NCBI GenBank assembly: GCA_946222435.1
Contig: CAMIOJ010000075.1
Span: forward strand, 1 to 8,594
DNA from: an uncultured Micrococcus sp.
GTDB lineage: Bacteria > Actinomycetota > Actinomycetes > Actinomycetales > Micrococcaceae
Direction of reading: 5' to 3'
Length of the DNA: 8,594 bases
The position numbers and the translations under genes are program-made. This document shows, one piece after another, positions 1 to 7,347 of this stretch. The notes beneath the pieces are model-generated. The model saw only the letters and a list, made by a program, of their open reading frames with translations. It was not told the origin of the DNA and ran no database searches. The first letter of the stretch is position 1, and the number at the start of each line of letters is the position of its first letter.

Positions 1-186
1 GGTGTCCGGAAGGACGCCCGGGAGGACGACGGCGACCGCGGTGGTGCCGCCGACGAGGCCGGCCGCCAGGACGCACGCGGCGAGCATGCCGGTGCCGACT
101 CGCTTCGGCGACCGCTGCGCGGCCCCCGGAGACGACGGGGTCTGGCCGTGGGCGTCGTTCGGTGCCTGCTGGTGGTGGTACGACAT
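1..186 (-). CDS. N-terminal part of a single-pass membrane-anchored or exported protein, cut by the window edge (possibly an HtrA-like serine protease)
   Basis: The minus strand reads an ATG at 186-184 and stays open for 62 codons to the left edge, so the 3' part of the gene lies outside the window. A purine-rich site (GAGAGGAA) sits about 7-10 bases upstream of this ATG, which supports the start. The visible protein has a hydrophilic, Gln/Pro/Ser-rich cytoplasmic head (begins MSYHHQQAPND), a short basic patch around residues 28-29 (PKR), and one hydrophobic segment at about residues 33-57 containing LAAGLVGGTTAV. That layout, a disordered head followed by a signal anchor with LVGG, is common in actinobacterial membrane-anchored trypsin-like (HtrA/DegP) proteases. 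No catalytic residue is in view, so the function is only a guess; any anchored exported protein fits. It is transcribed divergently from the TPM gene and shares a 335-bp intergenic region with it. Confidence 0.72.
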   Translation of the reverse strand, partial: MSYHHQQAPNDAHGQTPSSPGAAQRSPKRVGTGMLAACVLAAGLVGGTTAVAVVLPGVLPDT

Positions 187-303
187 GGTCCTGTTCCTCT
201 CGTGCATCGCCGCGGGTCTCGAGTCGCGGGCGGCGCCGCCGTCCCTGCGGTTCGGGTGCGCCGGTCGGCGCGGGGCTGACGGCGACCATCATGGGCCGGC
301 TCA

Positions 304-357
304 CTGGACATCCCCTGGACGTCGTCTGCACCTGAGCTGCGGCTTGGTCAGGACATC
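304..357. repeat. Three imperfect copies of a 9-base motif (CWGGACRTC), possible regulator-binding cluster
   Basis: CTGGACATC (304-312), CTGGACGTC (315-323) and CAGGACATC (349-357) lie in the same orientation. The first two start 11 bases apart, and the third starts 34 bases after the second, so all are roughly on one face of the helix. A further partial copy, CTGGATGC, begins at 359. The cluster lies between the two divergent genes and upstream of the TPM promoter. No regulator is recognised; chance similarity in GC-rich DNA is possible. Confidence 0.3.
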
Positions 358-409
358 ACTGGATGCTTTCGGCTCCGCGTCAGCTGTGGGCGGAGTGTGC
401 GGCGATCCC

Positions 410-439
410 TTCACCGTCGACCCCCGCCCTGCCTAGACT
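410..439 (+). promoter_or_regulatory. Predicted housekeeping-type promoter for the TPM gene
   Basis: A -35-like box TTCACC (410-415) is separated by 18 bases from a -10 box TAGACT (434-439), a common actinobacterial form of TAnnnT. Initiation would fall near 446, leaving a leader of about 75 nt before the GTG at 522. TAGACT contains the only TA dinucleotide in this part of the intergenic region, which makes it stand out. Confidence 0.55.
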
Positions 440-521
440 GCCAGCAGGCAGACCCCGCGCGCCGGACCCCGGGCATCCCGGGCATGGCCGCGGACCCTTC
501 GACCCCGTCAGGAGTGTCCCT

Positions 522-2687
522 GTGCAGCGATCCCCCCTCCGCCGTCCCGTCCCCGTGCTCGCCCGTGCGGTCCTGGCCGGCGGCGCCGGGATGCTCGCGG
601 CCGGACTCGCGATGCCCGCGCAGGCCGCGATGGACGTGCCCCCGGGGACGTTCGTGGTGGACCAGGCGGACGTGCTCTCCTCCTCCGCGGAGTCCGAGCT
701 GACCGACCGCATCACGCAGCTGCGCCGGGACACCGGCGAGGGCCTCTACGTGGTCTACGTGGACGGCTTCCCCGGCGGAGACCGGCAGCGGTTCGTGCAG
801 GACTTCGCCCGGACCAACGGACTCGGCAGCTCGGACTCCGTGCTGGCGATCGATGTGGAGAACCGCCGCTACGGCTTCGACGCCCATGAGGCCTCCGATG
901 TGAACGCCCTGCAGGACGACGTGCGCCGCAGCTACATCGCGCCGCTGCTGCCGGAGCCGGGCGCGGACACCTGGCTGCCCGCCGCGCTGGCCGCCGCCGA
1001 CGGCGTGGACGATGCCGTGGACGGCACACTGGACGGCAAGGGCGTCAGCGGGGCCTCCTACGAGCCCGCCGGCCCCCTGCCGGATGCCGCCGGGTCCGGC
1101 ACCGACGGAGACGGCGGCGAGGGGGCCGGCTCCGGTGCCGCCGGCGCACTCACGGGCGGTCTCGTGGCCGCCGGCCTCGGCGCCGGCGGCTATCTCGTGT
1201 GGAAACGCTCGCGCAAGGACTCGACGAAGGACGCCCGCCGCGGTCAGACCGCTGCCGCGCCCGCCGCACCCAAGGACCCGCTGGACGAGATGCCCCTCGA
1301 GGAGCTGCGCACCAAGGCCGGCTCCAAGTTGGTCGCCGCGGACGACGCGATCCGCTCCTCCGAGCAGGAGATGGGCTTCGCCGAGGCCGCCTACGGGGCG
1401 GACGCCATCGCCACGTTCCGCGAGGACATTGCCAAGGCGAAGGACCATATGCGGGCCTCCTTCCAGCTGCAGCAGCAGATGGAGGACGAGATCCCGGACA
1501 CCGAGGAGGACCAGCGCCGCTGGCTCAAAGAGATCATCGGCCGCTGCGACGAGGTCGGCACCGCCCTCGGCGCCCACCAGAAGGAGTTCGAGCAGCTCCG
1601 GGACCTGGAGAACCGCGTCCCGGACGCCCTCGCCGAGCTCGACACGGCCGTCCCCGCCGCCGAGCAGAAGGTGACCGAGGCCGAGCAGACCCTGGTGCGC
1701 CTGCACTCCTCCTATGCCGATTCCGCGCTCGCCGAGGTCGGCGACAACGCCGAGCAGGCCCGGGAGCGCCTGGACTTCGTGCAGACCGCGGAGGACAAGG
1801 CCCGCACCTCGTGGGAGTCCGGGGACCGGCCGACCGCGGCCCTGGCCGTCCGCGCCGCCGAGGAGGCGCTGGACCAGGTCCGCACCCTCACCGAGGCCGT
1901 GCGCCGCTCGGAGTCGACGCTGTCCGAGACCATGGAGCATCTGCGTCAGGGCGTGGCCCAGTCCCGTCAGGACGTGGCCGAGGCCCAGGCCGTGGTGGAC
2001 TCCGGCCGCAACCCGGAGCTGGCGGGCCCCATCGGCGGCCTGAAGGCCGTGCTCCAGGACGTCCGCACCCAGATGGACGCCGGCCGGCCGGACCCGGTCG
2101 ACCTGATCCACCGGCTCGAGGCCGCGCACCGTCAGCTCAACGCGCCGCTGGCCGGCGTCCGTGACGCCCGCGAGCACGCCATGCAGGCCTCCCGCATGCT
2201 GCCGTCCGCCCTCAACCACGCCCAGGGGCAGATCGACGGCACCGCGGACTTCATCTCCGCCCGCCGCGGCGCCGTGGGCCCGGAGGCCCGGTCGAAGCTG
2301 TCCGAGGCGGCCCGGACCCTGGACGCCGCCCGCGGCATGCGGAACTCCGATCCGGCAGAGGCCCTCGAGGCCGCCCACCACGCCTCCGACCTCGCCGAGC
2401 GCGCCTCGGAGCTCGCACGGCGGGACGTGACCACCTTCGGCATGCAGTACGGTGGCGCCGGCTACGGCCACGGCTTCGGAGGGGCGGACCGGTACCGCCG
2501 CGGCGGCTCGTCCTTCGGCTCGGGCCTGGGCGGCGCGATGCTCGGCGGCATCCTGATCAACTCGATCCTGAACTCCGGCTCCGGCGGTTCCGACTGGGGC
2601 GGCGGGGGCTTCGGCGGGTTCGGCGGAGGCGGCCTGTCCGGCGGGGACTTCGGCGGCTTCGGCGACATCTCGGGAGGCAGCTTCTGA
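522..2687 (+). CDS. TPM-domain membrane protein with long cytoplasmic coiled coil and Gly/Phe-rich C-terminal tail
   Basis: This 721-residue protein starts at GTG 522; AGGAG at 510-514 lies 7 bases upstream. The frame is open back to an ATG at 363, but that ATG has no Shine-Dalgarno site, lies upstream of the predicted promoter, and would bury the signal sequence. Domains in order: a signal peptide (residues 1-35, RR near the start, AQA cleavage-like site); a TPM (TPM_phosphatase) domain at about 44-170 with the typical D111VENRRYGFD element; a Gly/Asp-rich linker; a transmembrane helix at about 206-227 followed by WKRSRK, which places the rest in the cytoplasm; a Glu/Ala/Arg-rich coiled coil from about 252 to 640; and a Gly/Phe tail at 641-721 that includes GGGGFGGFGGGG and ends GGSF. 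Known TPM proteins act at membranes, for example in photosystem II repair, but the catalytic role of most bacterial members is unsettled. pspA follows 167 bp downstream, which suggests a shared envelope role. The family assignment is firm; the function is inferred. Confidence 0.88.
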   Translation: MQRSPLRRPVPVLARAVLAGGAGMLAAGLAMPAQAAMDVPPGTFVVDQADVLSSSAESELTDRITQLRRDTGEGLYVVYVDGFPGGDRQRFVQDFARTNGLGSSDSVLAIDVENRRYGFDAHEASDVNALQDDVRRSYIAPLLPEPGADTWLPAALAAADGVDDAVDGTLDGKGVSGASYEPAGPLPDAAGSGTDGDGGEGAGSGAAGALTGGLVAAGLGAGGYLVWKRSRKDSTKDARRGQTAAAPAAPKDPLDEMPLEELRTKAGSKLVAADDAIRSSEQEMGFAEAAYGADAIATFREDIAKAKDHMRASFQLQQQMEDEIPDTEEDQRRWLKEIIGRCDEVGTALGAHQKEFEQLRDLENRVPDALAELDTAVPAAEQKVTEAEQTLVRLHSSYADSALAEVGDNAEQARERLDFVQTAEDKARTSWESGDRPTAALAVRAAEEALDQVRTLTEAVRRSESTLSETMEHLRQGVAQSRQDVAEAQAVVDSGRNPELAGPIGGLKAVLQDVRTQMDAGRPDPVDLIHRLEAAHRQLNAPLAGVRDAREHAMQASRMLPSALNHAQGQIDGTADFISARRGAVGPEARSKLSEAARTLDAARGMRNSDPAEALEAAHHASDLAERASELARRDVTTFGMQYGGAGYGHGFGGADRYRRGGSSFGSGLGGAMLGGILINSILNSGSGGSDWGGGGFGGFGGGGLSGGDFGGFGDISGGSF

Positions 2688-2708
2688 CCCTCCGGGGCAC
2701 CCGTCCTG

Positions 2709-2795
2709 CGCGGCGCACGCCGCACCACAGATCTCCGGTCCGCCGGACCGGCCCGCCGCCCCGTGAGGGGCCGCGGACCCGGCCCGAGGGGGCCG
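2709..2795 (+). other. Cluster of GC-rich hairpins between the TPM gene and pspA
   Basis: Several perfect inverted repeats lie in the 167-bp gap: GCGGC/GCCGC around 2711-2724, CCGGTCC/GGACCGG (2735-2741 with 2745-2751), GCCCC-GTGA-GGGGC (2758-2771) and CGGCC/GGCCG (2780-2784 with 2791-2795). There is no T-tract, so this may be a weak or partial terminator, or an mRNA processing/stability region that sets TPM and pspA levels differently. No clear TTGACA/TAnnnT promoter is seen between it and pspA. Confidence 0.35.
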
Positions 2796-2854
2796 ACACA
2801 CGATGTACACCGCGTCGGTCGCTCATGACACCGGCACCACAGAAGGGAATCACC

Positions 2855-3670
2855 ATGGTCAAGCAGTCCATCTTCGGCCGCATCTCCACCCTGGCGAAGG
2901 CCAACATCAACGCCATGCTGGACAAGGCCGAGGACCCGCAGAAGATGCTGGACCAGATGGTCCGGGACTACACGAACAACATCGCCGAGGCCGAGGCCGC
3001 GGTCGCCCAGACCATCGGCAACCTCCGCATGATCGAGGACGACTACCGCGAGGACCAGGACGCCGCGCGCAGCTGGGGCCAGAAGGCGCTGGCGGCCTCC
3101 CAGAAGGCCGACCAGTTCCGCTCCTCCGGCGACGACGCGAACGCCACCAAGTTCGACAACCTCGCGAAGGTCGCCATCGAACGCCAGATGGACGCCGAGC
3201 GCCAGGCCAAGGCCGCCGAGCCGACCATCACCTCGCAGCGCGAGATCGTGGAGCGCCTGAAGACCGGCCTGGACCAGATGAAGGTCAAGCGCCAGCAGCT
3301 GGTCTCGAAGCGCGACGAGCTGACCGCCCGCGCCAAGTCCGCCCAGGCCCAGTCCGCCGTGGCTGACGCCGTGAAGTCCATCGACCTGCTGGACCCGACC
3401 TCCGAGGTCTCCCGCTTCGAGGAGAAGGTCCGCCGCGAGGAGGCCCGCGTGCGCGGCCAGCAGGAGCTCGCCGCCTCTTCCCTGGACTCCCAGTTCGAGT
3501 CCCTCGAGGACCTGGGCGAGCAGACCGAGGTCGAGGCCCGCCTCGCCGCCCTCAAGGCCGGCGGCTCCCAGCCGTCCGAGCTGACCTCCGGCTCGGGCTC
3601 CGAGGACGCCGAGCTCTCCGTGGACTACTCCGCGGAGCAGACCGAGACCGGCGCCCGCACCCAGAACTGA
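2855..3670 (+). CDS. pspA: PspA/IM30 family membrane-maintenance protein
   Basis: This 271-residue protein belongs to the PspA/Vipp1 (IM30) family, cytoplasmic proteins that bind the inner face of stressed membranes, oligomerise and limit proton leakage. The start is ATG 2855, preceded by AGAAGGG (2841-2847) at 7 bases; an in-frame ATG at 2825 has no such site. Residues 1-24 form the amphipathic membrane-binding helix (MVKQSIFGRISTLAK), followed by the family hallmark EDPQKMLDQMVRDY (26-39). A nearly continuous helical hairpin rich in Ala/Glu/Lys/Arg runs to about 235, including SRFEEKVRREEARV at 186-199. A Ser/Glu/Thr-rich tail (about 236-271) is probably disordered and is an addition relative to E. 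coli PspA. No pspB, pspC or pspF is in view. The gene follows the TPM gene and is closed by a strong hairpin at 3717-3752, so the two probably form one unit with internal modulation. Confidence 0.93.
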   Translation: MVKQSIFGRISTLAKANINAMLDKAEDPQKMLDQMVRDYTNNIAEAEAAVAQTIGNLRMIEDDYREDQDAARSWGQKALAASQKADQFRSSGDDANATKFDNLAKVAIERQMDAERQAKAAEPTITSQREIVERLKTGLDQMKVKRQQLVSKRDELTARAKSAQAQSAVADAVKSIDLLDPTSEVSRFEEKVRREEARVRGQQELAASSLDSQFESLEDLGEQTEVEARLAALKAGGSQPSELTSGSGSEDAELSVDYSAEQTETGARTQN

Positions 3671-3716
3671 GCCGTTCCGGTGGAGGGGCCCGACGACGGC
3701 GCTCCCCCGCACGGCC

Positions 3717-3752
3717 CGACGGCCCCCTGGCATCCTGGCCAGGGGGCCGTCG
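3717..3752 (+). terminator. Strong hairpin terminator after pspA
   Basis: A perfect 15-bp stem (3717-3731 with 3738-3752; CGACGGCCCCCTGGC and its complement) encloses a 6-base loop, 46 bases after the pspA stop. No T-tract follows, as is common for actinobacterial terminators. Confidence 0.78.
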
Positions 3753-3812
3753 TGCGCCTGCGGCCACCTGCCCGCCCCGCTCGCCTGCTGTGGAGCCCTT
3801 CCGGACATGCAC

Positions 3813-3844
3813 AAGGCCCCCAGGACCGAAGTCCTGGGGGCCTT
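3813..3844 (-). terminator. Hairpin terminator downstream of tRNA-fMet, probably bidirectional
   Basis: A perfect 14-bp stem (3813-3826 with 3831-3844) carries a 4-base loop. Read on the minus strand, the loop is C(TTCG)G, the very stable UUCG tetraloop, and it begins 5 bases after the tRNA 3' end (3850). Read on the plus strand the stem is followed by CCTTTCT, so it could also back up the pspA terminator. Confidence 0.75.
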
Positions 3845-3848
3845 TCTC

Positions 3849-3923
<75 letters not shown>

Positions 3924-3935
3924 GCGACTTGTTCT

Positions 3936-3964
3936 ACTTTACACACCCGGAGCCGGCACGCCAA
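3936..3964 (-). promoter_or_regulatory. Promoter of the tRNA-fMet gene
   Basis: On the minus strand, TTGGCG (3964-3959) and TAAAGT (3941-3936) are separated by 17 bases. The -10 box ends 12 bases before the tRNA 5' end, predicting a leader of about 5 nt. The A/T-rich sequence here stands out from the surrounding GC-rich DNA. Confidence 0.65.
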
Positions 3965-4026
3965 ATCGAGGGTGCATCAGACGACGAGATCCTCACCACA
4001 CCCCGGAGACCCGACCACGGACGCGG

Positions 4027-4079
4027 GACGGCCCCGGCCCCGCCCCGCGGTGACGCGGGAGACGGAGGCCGGGGCCGTC
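4027..4079 (-). terminator. Nested hairpin terminator after the UPF0182 gene
   Basis: A 13-bp outer stem (4027-4039 with 4067-4079; GACGGCCCCGGCC and its complement) encloses an inner 6-bp hairpin (4044-4049 with 4054-4059, 4-base loop). It begins 19 bases past the UPF0182 stop. There is no T-tract. It would separate the long membrane-protein transcript from the tRNA promoter just beyond. Confidence 0.65.
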
Positions 4080-4098
4080 GTCGTGGGGCTCAGCGGCG

Positions 4099-7000
4099 TC
4101 AGCCCTGCTCGCCGTCCGACTCCTCGGAGGACTCCGGCGCGTCGGACTGCTCCGACGACTCCCCGCCGTCCGAGGAGCCGCCCTGTGCGGCCTCCTCGGC
4201 GGCGATGGCCGCCTCGAGGGCCCTGTTCAGGCGATCCTGCTGCTTGCCGTACTCGGCCCAGTCGCCCTCGGCGAGGGCCTCCTCTCCGCGCTCGATGGCG
4301 TCCTGCGCGTCCTTGAGCGCCGTCTCCAGGTCCGAGCCGACCGGGGCCGGGGTGTCCCCGCCCTGCTCGCCGTCGCCGGAGCCTCCCTCCTGAGAGCCGT
4401 CGCCGGACTCGCCCCCGCCGGTCTCCCCCTCGTCGAACTCCTGCTGCTCCTCCGGCGTCACCGCGCCGGAGTCGCCGTCGAACACCTGGTTGAGGGACTC
4501 CTCGAGGGTGTCCGCGAAGCCGACCTTGTCGCCGAAGGACACGAGGACCTTGCGGAGCGTCGGGTACGACGTGGGGCCCGAGGACCGCACGTACACCGGC
4601 TGCACGTAGAGGATGCCGCCGGCCACCGGGAGCGTGATCATGTTGCCGTTGATCACGTCCGAGGCGCCCTGACGGAGCAGATTCAGCTCCTGGGACACAC
4701 TGTCGTTGGAGTCGAAGTTCGCCTGCGCCTGGCCCGGCCCGGGGACCGTGGTCTGCCGCGGCAGCTCCAGCAGGCGGAGGGTGCCGTAGGAGTCCTTGCG
4801 CTGGCCGTCCTCGCCGGTGCCGGCGTCGCCGTCGGCGGAGAGGAAGCCGTAGAGCACGTTGCGCTGCTGGGCGCCCTGCGTGATCTGCGGGATGAAGGTC
4901 GAGGTCAGGGAGAACGCGGCCTCGTCCTGGCCCGGCATGCGCATCGTCATGTAGTACGGCGGCTGCTTCACGTCGTCGTCGTCCTGGGTCGGGTCCGAGG
5001 GGACCGACCAGGCGTCGTTGTTCTCGTAGAAGTCGTCCGGGTCCGTCACGTGGTAGCGGCCCAGCAGCTCGCGCTGCACCTTGAACATGTCCTCCGGATA
5101 CCGCACGTGGTCCATGAGCTCGGCGCTCATCTCCGAGTACGGATGCATCACGTCCGGGTAGACCTTCTGCCAGGCCTTCAGCAGCGGGTCCTCGGTGTCC
5201 CAGGCGTAGAGCTTCACCGAGCCGTCGTAGGCGTCCACCGTGGCCTTCACGGAGTTGCGGATGTAGTTCACCTGGCCCGTGAGGTTGAACTGCTCGTTGC
5301 GGTTCAGGGCGTCGGTGGTCGCCTCGCCCAGGGCCTGGGCCGTCGAGTACGGGAAGGCGTCGGAGGTGGTGTAGGCGTCCACGATCCACTGGATGCGGCC
5401 GTCCACGATCGCCGGGTACGCGTTCGAGTCCACCGTCAGGAAGGGCGCGACCTTCTGGACACGGTCCACCGGGTTGCGGTCGTAGAGGATCTGGGAGGCC
5501 TCGTTCACGTCCGAGGACAGCACGAGCTCCGTCGAGCCGAACTTGACCGCGTACGCGAGCTGGTTGAACAGGTTGCCCACGGACGGGCCGCCGTCGCCGG
5601 AGAAGGTGTAGGCGGTGTCCTCGCCGGAGTCGGCGGTCTGCGGGCGGTCGCGCTCCTTCGCCGGCGCGCCCTCCGGGGCGCCGACCACGGAGTACTGCGG
5701 CGAGTTGGTGCCGAAGTAGATCCGCGGCTCATAGTTGTCCTCGTCCGCCAGCACGCCGGTGGTGGGGATGCCGGAGAGCAGGAACTTCGGGCGGCCCTGC
5801 GCGGCCACCTCGGAGGCGTCCGCGGCGACCATGCCGTAGCCGTGGGTGTACACGATGTGGCGATTCACCCAGGACTGGTCCTGGCTGACGTTGACGTCGC
5901 GCACGGACACGACGGTGTCGCGCGTCTCCCCCTCCACGTCGTAGCGGTCCACGTGCAGGGTCTCCGGGAAGGTGTAGTACGGACGGAACTGCTGCAGCTG
6001 CCCGAAGGTCTGGGAGAGCAGGTTCGGGTCCATCAGGCGGATGTTCGCCGTGTTCGCCGACTCCCCGGCGAGCGCTCCGGCCTCGGCGTCGGTGGCGCCC
6101 TCGTAGTTGGTGGTCTCCACGTGGTCCAGGCCGTACGCCTCACGGGTCATCTCGATGTTGCGCTGGATGTACTCGGCCTCGAGGGAGCGCTCGGACGGCT
6201 GCACCTGGTACTGCTGCACCAGGAACGGGTAGCCGGCGCCGACCACGAGCGAGGTGATCACCAGGACCGCCGTGCCCACCAGCGCGATCCGCCAGCGGCC
6301 GTTCAGGGCGGTCACCACGAACAGCACCGCCACGATCACGGCGGTCACCGCGAGGATCGCGGAGGTCGGGATCACGGCGTGCACGTCCGTGTAGAGCGCA
6401 CCGGCCCAGGAGCCGTCCTGGGACTGCAGGGTGCGGTACCGGGCCAGCCAGTAGTTCACGCCCTGCAGCAGCATGAAGAGCGCCGCGAAGACGCCCACGT
6501 GGATGCGCGCGGACCTCTCCACGGTGAGGCCGCCCCGCTCCTCCACCCGGATCGCGCCGTAGAGGTAGTGGACGAGCAGGCCGGCGATGCCGGCCACCAG
6601 GACCACGGAGGTCAGGAAGCTCACCACCAGGCCCAGGAACGGGAGGGTGGCCAGGTAGAAGCTGATGTCCATGCCGAACTGTGGGTCCTGCCGGCCGTAG
6701 GGCTCCTGGTTCAGGAACAGCAGGACGGTCTGCCAGCCGTTCATCGCGGCGGAGCCGGCGAAGAGGCCGACGATCACGGGGACCGCCACGAACACGAGAC
6801 GACGCATGGGCTCGAGCTGCCGCTGGTACTGGCTCAGCGAGTCCCGCCCGGCGGACGGGGACTTCTCCGGCCGGCCCTTCCAGGCCAGGCGGACGGCCAG
6901 CCACACGGCCAGCGCCATGAGGACCGCGGCGATCACGAACAGGGCCACGCGGGTCCAGATCTCGGTCCAGAACACGTCGGCGAAGCCGATCTGGTTGAAC

Positions 7001-7347
7001 CAGAGGATCTCCGTGTAGACGCCGGTGAAGAGCATGAAGAGCCCGACCAGCACGGCCACGGAGATCAGCGTCAGCACGAGGGCGCTCGGGCGCCCGGGGC
7101 GGCGCGACCCGCCGTCCTTCTGCGGGCCGGCGCCCTTGCCGGGGCCGCCGGGGCCGCCGCCGAACGGGCCGCTCCCTGACCCGCCGCGGCCGCCGTCCTC
7201 GCCGTCGCCGTTGCCGTTGCCGCCGAAGGGGTTGAAGGGTCCGAAGGCGCCGAAGGGGCCGCCGTCGCCCCTGCCCGACGATCCGCCGGATCCTCCCTGA
7301 TGCGGCGGGCCGCCGAAGGGCCCGCTTCCTGACTGTCCCAAGCTCAC
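4099..7347 (-). CDS. UPF0182 family seven-helix membrane protein with large extracytoplasmic domain
   Basis: This 1082-residue protein (GTG start at 7347) belongs to UPF0182 (COG1615), a widespread actinobacterial family without an established biochemical role. The frame continues to an ATG at 7431 (1110 residues), but that ATG has no Shine-Dalgarno site. The GTG has GAGGAG 4 bases (AAGAGG 6 bases) upstream, and the bases before it would otherwise be the rare Arg codons AGG AGA CGA. Order: a Gly/Phe/Pro-rich head (to about 80, repeats of GPFG), then seven hydrophobic helices at about 87-110, 133-154, 183-205, 231-259, 281-301, 327-348 and 353-375, with the family element FTGVYTEILWFNQIGF after helix 1. 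A soluble domain of about 580 residues follows, predicted outside the cell. The last 120 residues are an acidic linker, a helical segment (about 1005-1055, with GDWAEYGKQQDRLNRAL) and an acidic Ser/Glu tail. The YlbL-like protease gene lies upstream on the same strand. Confidence 0.93.
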   Translation of the reverse strand: MSLGQSGSGPFGGPPHQGGSGGSSGRGDGGPFGAFGPFNPFGGNGNGDGEDGGRGGSGSGPFGGGPGGPGKGAGPQKDGGSRRPGRPSALVLTLISVAVLVGLFMLFTGVYTEILWFNQIGFADVFWTEIWTRVALFVIAAVLMALAVWLAVRLAWKGRPEKSPSAGRDSLSQYQRQLEPMRRLVFVAVPVIVGLFAGSAAMNGWQTVLLFLNQEPYGRQDPQFGMDISFYLATLPFLGLVVSFLTSVVLVAGIAGLLVHYLYGAIRVEERGGLTVERSARIHVGVFAALFMLLQGVNYWLARYRTLQSQDGSWAGALYTDVHAVIPTSAILAVTAVIVAVLFVVTALNGRWRIALVGTAVLVITSLVVGAGYPFLVQQYQVQPSERSLEAEYIQRNIEMTREAYGLDHVETTNYEGATDAEAGALAGESANTANIRLMDPNLLSQTFGQLQQFRPYYTFPETLHVDRYDVEGETRDTVVSVRDVNVSQDQSWVNRHIVYTHGYGMVAADASEVAAQGRPKFLLSGIPTTGVLADEDNYEPRIYFGTNSPQYSVVGAPEGAPAKERDRPQTADSGEDTAYTFSGDGGPSVGNLFNQLAYAVKFGSTELVLSSDVNEASQILYDRNPVDRVQKVAPFLTVDSNAYPAIVDGRIQWIVDAYTTSDAFPYSTAQALGEATTDALNRNEQFNLTGQVNYIRNSVKATVDAYDGSVKLYAWDTEDPLLKAWQKVYPDVMHPYSEMSAELMDHVRYPEDMFKVQRELLGRYHVTDPDDFYENNDAWSVPSDPTQDDDDVKQPPYYMTMRMPGQDEAAFSLTSTFIPQITQGAQQRNVLYGFLSADGDAGTGEDGQRKDSYGTLRLLELPRQTTVPGPGQAQANFDSNDSVSQELNLLRQGASDVINGNMITLPVAGGILYVQPVYVRSSGPTSYPTLRKVLVSFGDKVGFADTLEESLNQVFDGDSGAVTPEEQQEFDEGETGGGESGDGSQEGGSGDGEQGGDTPAPVGSDLETALKDAQDAIERGEEALAEGDWAEYGKQQDRLNRALEAAIAAEEAAQGGSSDGGESSEQSDAPESSEESDGEQG

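Larger units (their letters stand above)
187..521. other. Divergent intergenic region between the truncated membrane-protein gene and the TPM gene
   Basis: This 335-bp stretch contains no convincing gene. The open frame across it on the plus strand lacks a ribosome binding site and family resemblance, and is best read as a by-product of high GC. It holds a plus-strand promoter (410-439), the TPM leader with a tandem 9-base repeat (468-485), and three imperfect copies of a CWGGACRTC motif (304-312, 315-323, 349-357). No TA dinucleotide occurs between 187 and about 433, so no TAnnnT-type -10 box can be assigned to the minus-strand gene. Its promoter is either a divergent type (for example for an alternative sigma factor) or not recognisable by eye. 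Confidence 0.6.

Noticed and set aside
2..436. Plus-strand open frame at the left edge
   Set aside because: It overlaps the supported minus-strand gene and the divergent promoter region, and its composition is that of a shadow frame.
363..521. ATG at 363 as the TPM start
   Set aside because: No ribosome binding site, upstream of the predicted promoter, and it would add a Pro/Arg-rich stretch before the signal peptide; GTG 522 has AGGAG at ideal spacing.
411..2810. Long minus-strand open frame (799 codons) opposite the TPM gene
   Set aside because: It mirrors a confidently identified gene, has a repetitive Gly/Val/Leu/Ala composition typical of antisense frames in GC-rich DNA, and shows no recognisable domain.
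2825..2854. ATG at 2825 as the pspA start
   Set aside because: No Shine-Dalgarno site; PspA proteins begin at the amphipathic helix, which matches the ATG at 2855.
3977..5389. Minus-strand open frame (470 codons) overlapping UPF0182 in another frame
   Set aside because: Arg/Gly-rich translation inside a strongly supported gene; it also crosses the UPF0182 terminator.
5050..7179. Long plus-strand open frame (709 codons) opposite UPF0182
   Set aside because: The His/Val/Gly/Arg-rich, low-complexity translation is a reverse-frame artefact of UPF0182 codons; no start signal or domain was recognised.
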